Shown: positions 36,019 to 45,023, counted from the stretch's first letter. The stretch is 64,000 bases of DNA from Acidobacteriota bacterium (GCA_029565065.1 JAKQOW010000092.1:62001-126000); one strand, 5' to 3'. Notes: generated from the letters alone by a model not told the origin. Numbers and translations are program-made.

Positions 36019-36044
36019 GGTACCGCCGGTGGGCCGGCGGTACC
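36019..36044. repeat. Perfect intercistronic hairpin
   Basis: GGTACCGCCGG-TGGG-CCGGCGGTACC: an 11-bp perfect stem with a 4-nt loop between the radical SAM stop and the TPR start. There is no T-run, so it is more likely an mRNA stabiliser or processing element than a terminator. Two further GGTACC hexamers or near copies occur within the next 50 bp at the end of the radical SAM gene. Confidence 0.65.
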
Positions 36045-36049
36045 GCTGT

Positions 36050-37912
36050 TCAAGGCGCCGGAAATTCCGGTACCGCCAGGCTGAGGTACCGGTTGCGCTC
36101 GGTATACATGTAGTTACGGCCGACGAGCTCGGCCAGCGCGGCGCGGACGCGATCCGCGGTGTCCGCGCCGCCGTTGCCGGCGGCGGCGAAGGCCACAATC
36201 TCGGGAAGCGTTCGGATCGAATCACAGAACTCGAACACGCGTCCGGCCAGTCCGTCCAGCACCGCCGTCCGCTCCTCGGAGTCCGGCGGCTGGCCCAGCG
36301 GACGATTGTCCTTCAGCAGGACGAAGCCGGGTCCCTTGCGGCAGGTGAAGTGGATGAAGCGGAGCAGGGCGGCGTCTTTCCATCGCTGGATGGCCCGGGC
36401 CGCCGGGCCGATGTAGGTTGCCGGATTTTCCCCCTCCTCCCGCAGGGTGAAGGAGAAGTGGTAGGCCAGATCCCGCAGGTTGACCCGGTTCTCCGGGTAG
36501 ATGTGGGAGTAGAGGCGCTTGGGGCTGAAGCCGGCGATCCCCCAGCGTTCCGGATCGGCGAAGTATGGGCTGAACCGCTGCAGGATGACCCGGGCAACCA
36601 CCTGCGGCGGATCGAGGTGGGTGAGCGACGGGAGGAGGTCCAGGATCTCGCGGTAGTGCGCTGCGGTTTCCCCCGGAATCCCGAAGAGGAAGTTCCAGCT
36701 CACCGAAACGCCGAACGTGGCGCACCATTTCAGCGTCTGCAGGTTCTGGATGACCGTGGCGCCCTTTCGCAGCCGCCGGAGCAGGTCCGGGTGCAGCGAC
36801 TCGATCCCGATCTGCAGACTGCAGATGCCCGCGTCCCGCAGCCGGCGGATCTGCTGGCGGGTCATCAGTCCCCGCGCCTCGTAGAAGATTTTCAAGCCGT
36901 CCCGCCGGCAGTCCAGGCGCGGCACCAGCTCGTCGAAGAACGACGGGGCGAGGGCGTTGTCCACCGCCTCGAAGTCCAGGGTGTGATGGCGCCGGGCCTG
37001 CACCCGCAGCTCGCGGGCCACCCGTCGGCCGGGCTTCGTGCGGAAGGTCATCCGCCGGCCGTTCATCCCGCAGAAGGCGCACTGCGCCTTTTCACCCCAG
37101 TAACAGCCGCGCGCGCTCTCAAACTGGATCAGGGGGCGCACCCGCTCGGCCAGACCCGCCTCTTGCAGCTCGCGATAGTAAGCGGTGTAGTCGGGGATGG
37201 GCACCTGCCGCATGTCCACGAGCGGGGGCTGCTCCCGGGCGGGAATCACCCGGTCGTCACGCCGGCAGGAAACGCCGGGGACCGGATCGTACGGCCGGCC
37301 GGACCGGATGTGGCGCAACAGCCGCGGGAAGGACTCCTCGGCCTCGCCCTCCACCACGTAGTCCACCCACGGGAACGCCCGCAGGGTTTCCAGCCCCATC
37401 ACGTCGGCGATATTGGCCCCGCCGAACACGATCGTCGTCGCCGGATGCCGCTCCTTGATCCGTTTGGCCAGCAGGAGGGAGCTGACGTGCTGGGTAAACA
37501 CGGACGTGAACCCCACCACGGAGAAATCGCGCCAGGGGACCCGCTCGAGACAATCGTCGATGAAGGGGGGCAGGATGTCGCGGACGATCCGGTCGAAGCC
37601 AATGCGGCGGCCGCGGCCCAGGTCCAGAACCTCGGGGCCGTCCCGGCCGATCACGGCGGCGGCGCTGTTGTCCAGCTCGCCGGAGCCGTAAGGTCCGAAC
37701 AGATGCTGGGCGAAGAGCCATTCGCCGATCAGCGGGGCGTCCGAGATCGTCTCGTAGATTTTCAAATTCATCGAGGCGGCGAGCCGGATATTCAGGTAGA
37801 ACGACTCGGCCGGGATGCGGTGCCGGTGCAGCACCCGCTCCAGAATGCCCAGCGCCATCGACCCCCGCTTGGCGGTGATCCACGGCATGTTGACCAGCGC
37901 CACTCGAAACAT
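36050..37912 (-). CDS. Cobalamin-type radical SAM enzyme, RiPP maturation C-methyltransferase family
   Basis: 620 residues. The N-terminal half is a B12-binding-like Rossmann region (about 1-215, 'DFSVVGFTSVFTQHVSSLLL', 'TTIVFGGANIADVMG'). The radical SAM cluster is CX7CX2C ('CYWGEKAQCAFCGMNG', C270, C278, C281), the unusual spacing and following GxNG that define the family known as RiPP maturation radical SAM protein 1. 'LQIGIESLHPDLLRRL' and 'SWNFLFGIPGET' belong to the core barrel. Family members C-methylate unactivated carbons of ribosomal peptides. It begins 3 nt after the stop of a repeat-containing protein that is its probable substrate. Confidence 0.92.
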   Translation of the reverse strand: MFRVALVNMPWITAKRGSMALGILERVLHRHRIPAESFYLNIRLAASMNLKIYETISDAPLIGEWLFAQHLFGPYGSGELDNSAAAVIGRDGPEVLDLGRGRRIGFDRIVRDILPPFIDDCLERVPWRDFSVVGFTSVFTQHVSSLLLAKRIKERHPATTIVFGGANIADVMGLETLRAFPWVDYVVEGEAEESFPRLLRHIRSGRPYDPVPGVSCRRDDRVIPAREQPPLVDMRQVPIPDYTAYYRELQEAGLAERVRPLIQFESARGCYWGEKAQCAFCGMNGRRMTFRTKPGRRVARELRVQARRHHTLDFEAVDNALAPSFFDELVPRLDCRRDGLKIFYEARGLMTRQQIRRLRDAGICSLQIGIESLHPDLLRRLRKGATVIQNLQTLKWCATFGVSVSWNFLFGIPGETAAHYREILDLLPSLTHLDPPQVVARVILQRFSPYFADPERWGIAGFSPKRLYSHIYPENRVNLRDLAYHFSFTLREEGENPATYIGPAARAIQRWKDAALLRFIHFTCRKGPGFVLLKDNRPLGQPPDSEERTAVLDGLAGRVFEFCDSIRTLPEIVAFAAAGNGGADTADRVRAALAELVGRNYMYTERNRYLSLAVPEFPAP

Positions 37913-37915
37913 CGC

Positions 37916-39190
37916 TTAGACCTCCCGGTCACCTCGCCGGATGTCCAGCCGTTCGTCCAGGGACAGCAGGTTGCCCACCACCCGTTGCAGGCCGTCCAGA
38001 GCGCCCAGCTGATAGCTGAGCCGGGCCAGCTGCCCCACTCCATCCGGGGTGAACGGGTCCATCCGGGCCAGATCCTGCAGTGATTCGTCGATGCCGCCCG
38101 GCCAGCCGCCGCCGGTGGCGGGCGCCACGCCGGGTTCCCGGGCGGCGTCGCGCGCCGGGCGCGCTTCAGCCAGCTCTCGGACATAGGGACCGGCGTCCGG
38201 CAGGGCGCATTTGGTTCCTTCCCACACTTCGGCCAACTGCCTCACGTAAGGTCCGGCTTCGAGCGCGACTCCCTGGTCCATTTCCTGCTGGTCGGACACC
38301 TCTTTGACGTAGGGCGCGCCGTCGGCCGGGAAGAGTTTGCGGCCGGCCTTCTCGGCGGCCAGTTCGCGCACGTAGGGTCCGGCATCGAGCAAGATGCCCT
38401 GGTTCGGCTCCTGCTGGTCGGACACCTCCTTGACGTAAGGCGCGCCGTCGGCAGGGAACAGCTTGCGACCGGCCTTCTCGGACGCCAGCTCGCGCACGTA
38501 GGGGCCGGCATCGAGCAAAATCCCCTGGTTCAACTCCTGCTGCTCGCCCACTTCTTTGACGTAAGGCGCGCCGTCGGCAGGAAAGAGCTTGCGGCCGGCC
38601 TTCTCGGACGCCAGCTCGCGCACGTAGGGTCCGAGGTCAGATAGGACACGCCGGCTGTCTGCGCCATCGTCCGCCACATCGCGCACCTTCACGCCCAGTT
38701 GATCCAGGTCCAGAATCTTGCCGGGCTCTCCCGGTTTCCCCGGCCGGGCCGGGTCCACGTCGGTGCCACCGGTCAACGGGGTGAGCAGGCCGCGCGGTCC
38801 CACCAGCTTGTCCACCACCGGACCCGCCTGCGCCGCATTCAGCCAGCTGCTCCGGAGCTCATCGAGGGGGGCGAAGGCGGACCCCGCCGTGTCCAGCGCC
38901 GCCAGCGCGTCCCGGGAGAGCCGGTGCGCGGCGGCCATTCCCTCAGGGCTCGCCGCGGACAACCGCAGGTACTCCGCCGGACCGACACAGCCGGCTTCGG
39001 CGCCGATGCTGCCCGGGCGGGCGGGGATCTCCAGGTCGCGCGGATCGATGGGCAGGAGCGCATCTTTCAGGCCGTCGGTCCCCGCGGCCTGCACGGCCGA
39101 CGTGACACCGCTGACCACCGAATCCAGCCCCGACGAGACGCCGCCGGCCCCTCCGGCTTGGATCAGGTCACTCAAGCGATCGATGTTCAT
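37916..39190 (-). CDS. Candidate multi-core RiPP precursor with eight 21-residue repeats
   Basis: 424 residues. No enzyme domain is seen. Residues 1-186 form a leader-like region ('MNIDRLSDLIQAGGAGGVSS' at the start). Residues 187-340 contain eight copies of (G/A)PYV(R/K)(E/Q)(L/V) with PYV at 188, 209, 230, 251, 272, 293, 314 and 335, an exact 21-residue period. Even and odd units differ: GPYVREL is followed by 'ASEKAGRKLFPADG', APYVKEV by 'QQELNQGILLDA'-type spacers. Residues 350-424 are a separate tail with 'LGALDGLQRVVGNLLSLDER'. ATG 39190 has GGAGG 8 nt upstream. Translation is coupled to a RiPP-type radical SAM enzyme, making a poly-core precursor the best reading; a repetitive structural protein is the alternative. 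Confidence 0.8.
   Translation of the reverse strand: MNIDRLSDLIQAGGAGGVSSGLDSVVSGVTSAVQAAGTDGLKDALLPIDPRDLEIPARPGSIGAEAGCVGPAEYLRLSAASPEGMAAAHRLSRDALAALDTAGSAFAPLDELRSSWLNAAQAGPVVDKLVGPRGLLTPLTGGTDVDPARPGKPGEPGKILDLDQLGVKVRDVADDGADSRRVLSDLGPYVRELASEKAGRKLFPADGAPYVKEVGEQQELNQGILLDAGPYVRELASEKAGRKLFPADGAPYVKEVSDQQEPNQGILLDAGPYVRELAAEKAGRKLFPADGAPYVKEVSDQQEMDQGVALEAGPYVRQLAEVWEGTKCALPDAGPYVRELAEARPARDAAREPGVAPATGGGWPGGIDESLQDLARMDPFTPDGVGQLARLSYQLGALDGLQRVVGNLLSLDERLDIRRGDREV
38171..38632 (-). repeat. Tandem 63-bp coding repeats (126-bp double unit) in the precursor
   Basis: Eight in-frame 63-bp units, the central six forming three 126-bp pairs that are nearly identical in DNA. The outer units have diverged. 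The phase is kept exactly, with no indel, which points to selection on the spacing or recent unequal crossing-over between pairs. Confidence 0.9.
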
Positions 39191-39342
39191 GACGGATCCT
39201 CCAGTGGTGCGGATGGTCGAGGTCACAATCACATGCAGCTATTGCAATATTATCGGATGGTTTTCCAAATAGTTTCCATCAATGAGTGAAGGCAAAATAG
39301 GTCGCCAACACGGGAATGGTCTCGACGGGCCCGGCAAAGGGA

Positions 39343-40011
39343 TCAGCTCGCTGTGCCACCGTCCTGGGTGACCGGGGATTCGATGAACTCATATCCGGCG
39401 TCACGGACCGCCGCCGCGCCGTTGGTCAAGTCCGCGACCTGGCGGCGCAACGTGTCGGCGTCGGGTGGTGCCACCAACACCCGGGCGGTCACCTCCGCCG
39501 CGAAAACAGGCGGCTGCAGACGGCCCGCGCGGCAGAGCTCCCGCTCCAGCCGGTGCCAGTCCGCGTAGGCGCACCGGATTTCCAGCGCCAGGCGGCGGGA
39601 CCGCTCCACGATCCCCGCGGCGCGGACGCCCGCCTGCGCGGCGGCGCCGTACGCCCGGATCAGGCCGCCGGCGCCCAGTTTGATCCCGCCGAAATAACGG
39701 GTCACCACCACGACCGCATTCCGGATCCCAAGCCGGTGCAGGCTCTCCAGGATGGGCTTGCCGGCGGTGCCGGCGGGCTCGCCGTCGTCGCTGGAGCGCT
39801 GGGTTTCCACCTCCAGACCGACCCGAAAAGCGGAGCAGTTGTGGGTGGCGTGCCAGTGCCGCTTCCGGACGTCGGCGATGAAGGCGGCGGCCGCGGTCTC
39901 GTCCGTCGCCCGGCCGACGGCGGCGATGAACCGGGATTTCTCCACCACCAGTTCGGCGACGGCGTCACCGCCCACGGTCCGGTAGCACTGCGGCGAGTCA
40001 GGGTGATTCAT
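39343..40011 (-). CDS. yigZ: YigZ/IMPACT-family protein
   Basis: 222 residues. The family signature 'SDDGEPAGTAGKPIL' is intact, followed by 'VVVVTRYFGGIKLGAGGL'. The N-terminal 'VVEKSRFIAAVGRATDE' and the C-terminal ferredoxin-like domain are also typical. YigZ proteins are ribosome- or nucleotide-associated regulators of uncertain biochemical role. The ATG at 40011 has only a weak ribosome site. It is the last gene downstream of the BMP-type ABC operon, 92 bp away, so it may be separately expressed. Confidence 0.92.
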   Translation of the reverse strand: MNHPDSPQCYRTVGGDAVAELVVEKSRFIAAVGRATDETAAAAFIADVRKRHWHATHNCSAFRVGLEVETQRSSDDGEPAGTAGKPILESLHRLGIRNAVVVVTRYFGGIKLGAGGLIRAYGAAAQAGVRAAGIVERSRRLALEIRCAYADWHRLERELCRAGRLQPPVFAAEVTARVLVAPPDADTLRRQVADLTNGAAAVRDAGYEFIESPVTQDGGTAS

Positions 40012-40103
40012 GGCGATCCCGAATGGTGATCTCTGCCTGAAGGCTCGGTTGTCAGCATACCCGTGCGGCGTCGCGGAATCAAGTGGCCCCGCGGCAGGTT
40101 CGC

Positions 40104-41105
40104 CTACTCGCGCTCGAAGGTCTGGCCCAGGGCCGCCGGCGGATTGGCCCGCAGCAGGCGGAGCAGGCCGGCCAGGCGGCGGCGACCGCCCTCGGGCAGG
40201 AGGGCGAGCAGGCGGCCCGTCCACTCGGCCTGGCCCACGTTCACCAGCACCAGGGTGAGGATCATGAAGGGGAACGGCGCCACCTGGAGCACCTGGCTGG
40301 GGATGCCGGGCAGGAACGGCTGCAGGACAACGCCCAGCCACTGGAGGAAGGCGAAGAGATAGGCGCCCGCGGCGATCCGCAGCGGATGCCAGCCGCCGAA
40401 GATGGTGAGGGCCAGCGCGATCCAGCCCAGGCCGTCGAGCCCGCTGATGGTGCCCTTCCAGCCGGCCTTGACGCTGAGCGAGTACATCGGCCCCGCCAGT
40501 CCCACCAGCGCGCCGCCGGCCACGGTGTACAGGTACCGCAGCCGGGTCACGTCGGCGCCGCGGACGAAGGCGGCGGCGGGCTGTTCGCCCAGGCCGCGCA
40601 GGGTGAGGCCGGGCCGGGTGCGGTAGATCCACACCCAGGCCGCCGCGATCAGGAGGAAGCTGGCGTAGGTCATGACGTCCTGCCGGAACAGCAGCGGGCC
40701 GACGACGGGCAGCCGCTCCAGCAGCGGCACGGGCAGGACGTCGAGCCGGGGGCCGGCGGCGCCCATGACGGGCGTGCCCAGAAAGTACGCCAAATCCTTG
40801 AGCGTGAGCGCGAGGACGAAGCCCACCGCCACCTGGGACTGGCGCAGGGTGATGCCGGCAACGGCCACCAGCAACGCCGCGGCGGCGCCCACGACCGCGC
40901 CGCCCAGGAAGCCCGCGGCCAGGCTGCCGGTGGCGACCGCGACGGCGAAACCCGTCATCGCCGACAGGATCAGCGTCCCGTTCAGGGAGAGGTTGACGAC
41001 GCCGGCGCGCTCCGAGAGGGCTTCGCCGATGGCGGCCATCACCAGCGGTCCCGCGGTGGCGAGCACGCCGGCCAGACCCGTCAGCAGGATCGCTGTCCAG
41101 TCCAT
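40104..41105 (-). CDS. ABC transporter permease, BMP/nucleoside type (second permease)
   Basis: 333 residues with about eight to nine membrane helices. 'AAIGEALSERAGVVNLSLNG' is the diagnostic N-terminal segment of the second permease of BMP-family importers (compare 'SERAGVVNIGLEG'-type motifs), and 'RTRPGLTLRGLGEQPAAA' is the EAA-like coupling loop. It follows the first permease by 10 bp. With the partner permease, ATPase and lipoprotein it forms a complete importer, usually for nucleosides or purines. Confidence 0.92.
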   Translation of the reverse strand: MDWTAILLTGLAGVLATAGPLVMAAIGEALSERAGVVNLSLNGTLILSAMTGFAVAVATGSLAAGFLGGAVVGAAAALLVAVAGITLRQSQVAVGFVLALTLKDLAYFLGTPVMGAAGPRLDVLPVPLLERLPVVGPLLFRQDVMTYASFLLIAAAWVWIYRTRPGLTLRGLGEQPAAAFVRGADVTRLRYLYTVAGGALVGLAGPMYSLSVKAGWKGTISGLDGLGWIALALTIFGGWHPLRIAAGAYLFAFLQWLGVVLQPFLPGIPSQVLQVAPFPFMILTLVLVNVGQAEWTGRLLALLPEGGRRRLAGLLRLLRANPPAALGQTFERE

Positions 41106-41115
41106 CGTGGCCTCG

Positions 41116-42159
41116 TTACGACCGCGCCGCCGCCCGGTGGCGGAGGCCGTCGGAGAATAACACACCCAGCACCAGCAGGCCCTGCAGCACGCCGGACAGG
41201 GACGAGTCCAACTGCAGGGCGATGGGCAACTGGATGCCGCCGATGGTGATGGCGGCGAAGAAGGCCGCCACTGGAACCACCCAGACCGCCCGATAGCGGA
41301 TGATGAGGGCCACCAGCAGCCCCAGGAAGCCGTAACCGCTGGAAATCGACGGGATCAGCCGGTGATAGACGGCGGTCACCTGCACGAATCCGGCCAGCCC
41401 GGCCAGCGCGCCGCACAATCCGAACGCCACCAGCAGGTTCCGCCACGTGGGCACGCCCAGCAGGAAGGCGGCCCGGGCGTTCAGCCCCACCGCCCTGAGC
41501 CGCAGGCCTAGCGCGCTCCGGCTCAGCAGCAGCGCTATGGCGCCCACCGCCGCCAGCCCCAGCGCCAGGGACCAGAGGCTGAGCCGCGTGCCGGCCAGGG
41601 TGGGGAGCCCGAGCGATTCGGGAAACGGTTCGGTGCCGCTCATGGAGCCGATGCCCGGCCGCTTCCAGGGGCCGAAGATGAGCCACAGAATGAGGGCGGA
41701 GGCGATGAAGTTCAATCCCAGCCCGCCGAATATCTCGTTGACGCCGCCGATGGTTTTCAGCAGGCCGGCCAGCACCGCCCACGCGGCGCCGGCAGTCATG
41801 CCGGCAGCCAGCGCGATCGACAGAACCAGCCAGGGGGGCAGGGGGGCATCCTGAAGGAGCCGCAGGACTCCGGTGACGCCGATGGCGCCCATGACGATCT
41901 GCCCCTCGATGCCGATGTTCCACAGCCCGGCGGCGAAGGTGACGAGCAGCCCGGCGGTGACCAGGACCAGCGGTCCCCAGACGACCAGGACGTCGGCCAG
42001 CCGGTTGACGGAGCCGAAGGCGCCCAGTCCCATCTGGCGAAACGCCTCGAGGGGCGACGCGCCGGCCAGCAGCAGCAAGCCGGCGGCGGCCAGCACGGCC
42101 ACACCAACACCGATGACCGGTCCCCCGGTCCGCAGCCAGAGTGAACGGGCGCGGATCAT
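41116..42159 (-). CDS. ABC transporter permease, BMP/nucleoside type (first permease)
   Basis: 347 residues, about nine membrane helices. 'FAAGLWNIGIEGQIVMGAIG' and 'KTIGGVNEIFGGLGLNFIAS' are characteristic of the first permease of this importer class. The coupling loop is 'GLRLRAVGLNARAAFLLGV'. Its ATG overlaps the ATPase stop as ATGA. It pairs with the permease at 40104-41105. Confidence 0.92.
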   Translation of the reverse strand: MIRARSLWLRTGGPVIGVGVAVLAAAGLLLLAGASPLEAFRQMGLGAFGSVNRLADVLVVWGPLVLVTAGLLVTFAAGLWNIGIEGQIVMGAIGVTGVLRLLQDAPLPPWLVLSIALAAGMTAGAAWAVLAGLLKTIGGVNEIFGGLGLNFIASALILWLIFGPWKRPGIGSMSGTEPFPESLGLPTLAGTRLSLWSLALGLAAVGAIALLLSRSALGLRLRAVGLNARAAFLLGVPTWRNLLVAFGLCGALAGLAGFVQVTAVYHRLIPSISSGYGFLGLLVALIIRYRAVWVVPVAAFFAAITIGGIQLPIALQLDSSLSGVLQGLLVLGVLFSDGLRHRAAARS

Positions 42160-43637
42160 CCGGCAGCCTCCCGATCCCAGCCTTTGCCGCCGATGAGCCG
42201 TCCCAGCGTCTCGATGTCCATGGTGGCCGGATCCAGAGGCGGCGAGCTCCGCCCGCAGAAGCACACCACGATCCGGTCGCTGTGGGCGCGGATCTCGTCC
42301 AGGTCGGAGGACAGGAACAGGATGGCCGCGCCCGCCTGGCAGTGCGCGCGCAACCGGATCCAGACGGCGACGGCCGACTCCACATCCAGCCCCCGCGTGG
42401 GCTCTTCGATGAGGATGAGCGCCAGCGGCGGAGCCAGCAGCGACAGCAGCGCCCGCTGCTGGTTGCCGCCCGAGAGCTCCCGCATCCGGGTGTCGGGGCG
42501 CCCCCGGATCGCGAACTCACGGATCCGCTCGTCGGCCGTGGCCCGGGCGCGGGGCCAGTCGATGAACAGACCCCGCGGCGGATGGACCAACTGCAGGTGT
42601 TCCGCCAAATCCATGTCGCCGATCAGACCTTCCTCAAGGCGCGCCGTGGGTACGAAGACCACCCCGTGGCCGCGGAACGACGGGAAAGCGTGTCCCGTCA
42701 GGTCGCGGCCTCCGATCCGCACGGTGCCGGCGGTGGTTCGGACCAGGCCCGCGCAGGCCCGCAGCAGGAGGCGCTGACCGCTGCCCGTAAGACCGGCCAG
42801 GCCCACCACCTCGCCCGCCCGGATGTCGAGATCCAGCGGCGCCAGCCGCAGCCGGTCGTCCACGGCGGACACCCCGCGCAGCTCCAGCACGGGACGTCCC
42901 GGCGCCTGCGGTTGCCGTTGGGGCGGGACCACCGGCCGGCCGAACATGAGGGTCACCAACTCCGCCGTGGTGTACGGCGGGGTCAGCGCGCCGGCCAGCG
43001 CGCCGGCGCGGAGGACGGCAACCCGGTGGCAGAGCGACTCCACCTCATCCAGCTTGTGGGAGACGAACAGGATGGTCCGGCCTTCGGCGGACAGCCGCCG
43101 GAGGGTTTCGAACAGCTGGGCTTTCTGCGCCGCGCTGATCCCGGTGGTGGGTTCGTCCAGGATCAGCACCCGGACATCCAGGCTCAGCAGGCGCAGGACC
43201 TCCAGCTGCTGTCGCTCGCCCACCGTCAACGTGTCCAGGTAGGCGCGTGGATCGAAGGCGAACCCGAAGGTCGCCGCCAGCTCGCGCAGGCGGCGCCGAG
43301 CCGCCGCTCGCGACGGGAAGAAATGGCCCGGCCGGCCGGACATGAAGTTTTCCAGCACGGTGAGCGAGGGGAAGTCCAGGGGGTCCTGGTGCAGCATCCC
43401 GACACCGGCGCGCACCGCGTCGGCCGGATGGCGGAAGACGACCGGTTTCCCGCCGAGCAGGATCTCGCCGCCGTCCGGGCGCAGGTAACCCGACAGGATT
43501 TTCATCAGGGTGCTCTTGCCGGCGCCGTTCTCGCCGAGCAGTCCCTGGATGGTGCCGCCGGGCACGGCCAGCGTCACGCGGTCGCTGGCGGTGACGCGGC
43601 CGAATGTCTTGCGGATTTCCTTCAGGATGATGTCCAT
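42156..43637 (-). CDS. ABC transporter ATPase with two nucleotide-binding domains (BMP/nucleoside type)
   Basis: 493 residues: two fused ATPase domains. The first has Walker A 'GENGAGKST', signature-like 'LTVGERQQLEVLRLL' and Walker B 'VLILDEPTTGI'. The second has a degenerate Walker A ('GLTGSGQRLLL', lacking the Lys) but an intact signature 'LSGGNQQRALLS' and Walker B 'LILIEEPTRGLD'. A degenerate second site is normal for this sugar/nucleoside importer class. It lies between the lipoprotein and permease genes. Confidence 0.94.
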   Translation of the reverse strand: MDIILKEIRKTFGRVTASDRVTLAVPGGTIQGLLGENGAGKSTLMKILSGYLRPDGGEILLGGKPVVFRHPADAVRAGVGMLHQDPLDFPSLTVLENFMSGRPGHFFPSRAAARRRLRELAATFGFAFDPRAYLDTLTVGERQQLEVLRLLSLDVRVLILDEPTTGISAAQKAQLFETLRRLSAEGRTILFVSHKLDEVESLCHRVAVLRAGALAGALTPPYTTAELVTLMFGRPVVPPQRQPQAPGRPVLELRGVSAVDDRLRLAPLDLDIRAGEVVGLAGLTGSGQRLLLRACAGLVRTTAGTVRIGGRDLTGHAFPSFRGHGVVFVPTARLEEGLIGDMDLAEHLQLVHPPRGLFIDWPRARATADERIREFAIRGRPDTRMRELSGGNQQRALLSLLAPPLALILIEEPTRGLDVESAVAVWIRLRAHCQAGAAILFLSSDLDEIRAHSDRIVVCFCGRSSPPLDPATMDIETLGRLIGGKGWDREAAG

Positions 43638-43677
43638 GGCGCCAATCGGGGATCCGGTGCGACGACTCTCCCCGCGC

Positions 43678-44901
43678 TCACTGGTTCGAGACGCTCTGGC
43701 CCGTCATGCCCTGGAGCAACTGCGGCAGGTACCAGACCTGGGCGTCGGTGGCGGTTTCGCCGGGCTTGAGGAAGACTGCGCCGTCCTGGTACTGCAGCGG
43801 ACCGGTCCAGAGGTTGAGACCGCCGGCCAGCGCGCCGATGAACGCGTCCAGTTCCCGCGCGGCGGCCGGCGCCAGCGCCGCCCCCTTCTGGTAGCCGACG
43901 GCGGAGCGGTCGGGGTCGTTGATGTCCGACCAGTCGGGGCTCAGCCACTGGAACGACGGCTGCCAGGTTCCGGCGCGGACGGCTTCCACCTGCTGGACGT
44001 AGGCCGGACCCCAGTTGTAGTACGGCACGCCCAGGCAGACGCCTTCGGCTTCGGCGCAGGCGCTCACATAGTCATAAGGAATGGCGTAGGCCGGCTTGTC
44101 CGGCGTGGAGAACTTCTTGGCTTCCGCCAGCGCCTCGGTGGTGTCGATGCCCGACACGACCACGTCGAAACCGCTGGCGAAGAAACCGTCGGCCACCTGC
44201 GTGGGATCGGCGGTGACCCCGGGGATGTTGAACCAGAAGCCGATCCACGACACCTTGAAGCGGAGTTGCCCCGGATTGCGTTTGAGCACCTGCGTCCAGG
44301 CATGGCGGGCGCCCAGGTAGGTGGCGGCGGCCAGACGGCGCGTCTCGTCGTTGATCAGCGGGCCCAGGTAGCCGATCCGACCGGTGCGGGTGGTCATGGC
44401 CGCGGCGAATCCGGCCATGGCCGCGCCGTGCTCCATCCGCCCCATGATGTTGGCGAGGTTGGGCAGTCGGGCGTGGTCCCGGCCCTCGGGCCAGGCGCTG
44501 TCTCCGGAGATGTGGATGACCGGGATGTCGCGGTGGGCGCGGGCGAACTCCAGCGCGCCGTCCTTCATGTCGTCGGAGTTGAAGATGACCAGGCGGGCGC
44601 CGCGGGCCAGGAGGTCGTCCGCGAGCTGGGCGGGGGTGGTCCCCGGGCGGTCGGAAGGATTGACCTTGTCCACGTATACCATCCGGGCGCCGGGCACGTT
44701 CTTTTCGACGTACCGGCCCGCCTCGAAGTGGGCCTGGCTCCATCCATGGTCGTTGGCCGGTCCCACCATCAGCAGGCCGAATACAAATTCGTTCTGCGGG
44801 GGCGCCGCCACGTCCGGAGCAGGGCCGGAACCGCAACCGGCCAGCCCGACCAGCAGCATCCCCGCGAGCAGGCGAACTCCCCAAGCTCCTGGTCTTGACA
44901 T
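43678..44901 (-). CDS. BMP-family substrate-binding lipoprotein
   Basis: 407 residues. Lipoprotein signal ending 'LVGLAGC' (Cys23). The mature protein has 'FGLLMVGPANDHGWSQAHFE' (compare the G-x-x-D-x-S/G-x-N/W start of BMP proteins), 'ARLVIFNSDDMKDGALEFAR' and 'FDVVVSGIDTTEALAEAKKF', typical of the basic membrane protein/Med family. GGAGG lies 7 nt before ATG 44901. It captures a nucleoside or similar ligand for the importer encoded downstream; ligand identity is inferred from family only. Confidence 0.93.
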   Translation of the reverse strand: MSRPGAWGVRLLAGMLLVGLAGCGSGPAPDVAAPPQNEFVFGLLMVGPANDHGWSQAHFEAGRYVEKNVPGARMVYVDKVNPSDRPGTTPAQLADDLLARGARLVIFNSDDMKDGALEFARAHRDIPVIHISGDSAWPEGRDHARLPNLANIMGRMEHGAAMAGFAAAMTTRTGRIGYLGPLINDETRRLAAATYLGARHAWTQVLKRNPGQLRFKVSWIGFWFNIPGVTADPTQVADGFFASGFDVVVSGIDTTEALAEAKKFSTPDKPAYAIPYDYVSACAEAEGVCLGVPYYNWGPAYVQQVEAVRAGTWQPSFQWLSPDWSDINDPDRSAVGYQKGAALAPAAARELDAFIGALAGGLNLWTGPLQYQDGAVFLKPGETATDAQVWYLPQLLQGMTGQSVSNQ

Positions 44902-44958
44902 GGGCAACCTCCGGTTAGGATAGCCATATTCTGGCAGAGGCCCGCGGAGTCTGCAAAT

Positions 44959-44982
44959 AAAAAAACCCGGCCGGTGGCCGGG
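44959..44982 (-). terminator. Rho-independent terminator of the decarboxylase operon
   Basis: On the minus strand, CCCGGCC-ACC-GGCCGGG (7-bp stem) followed by seven T. It lies about 40 bp after the formimidoyltransferase-like gene, separating it from the BMP importer. Confidence 0.92.
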
Positions 44983-45023
44983 TGTCGTTTTCAGGAGTGA
45001 CGGGTCGGTCGGAAGGCCGTGGT

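Noticed and set aside
38171..38632. Regular repeats that could suggest a CRISPR array
   Set aside because: Units are 63 bp with no unique spacers and encode in-frame 21-residue repeats; no cas genes are present.
42156..43637. Missing Lys in the second Walker A of the ABC ATPase, as a sign of a broken gene
   Set aside because: A degenerate second nucleotide site is normal in this importer class; signature and Walker B are intact.
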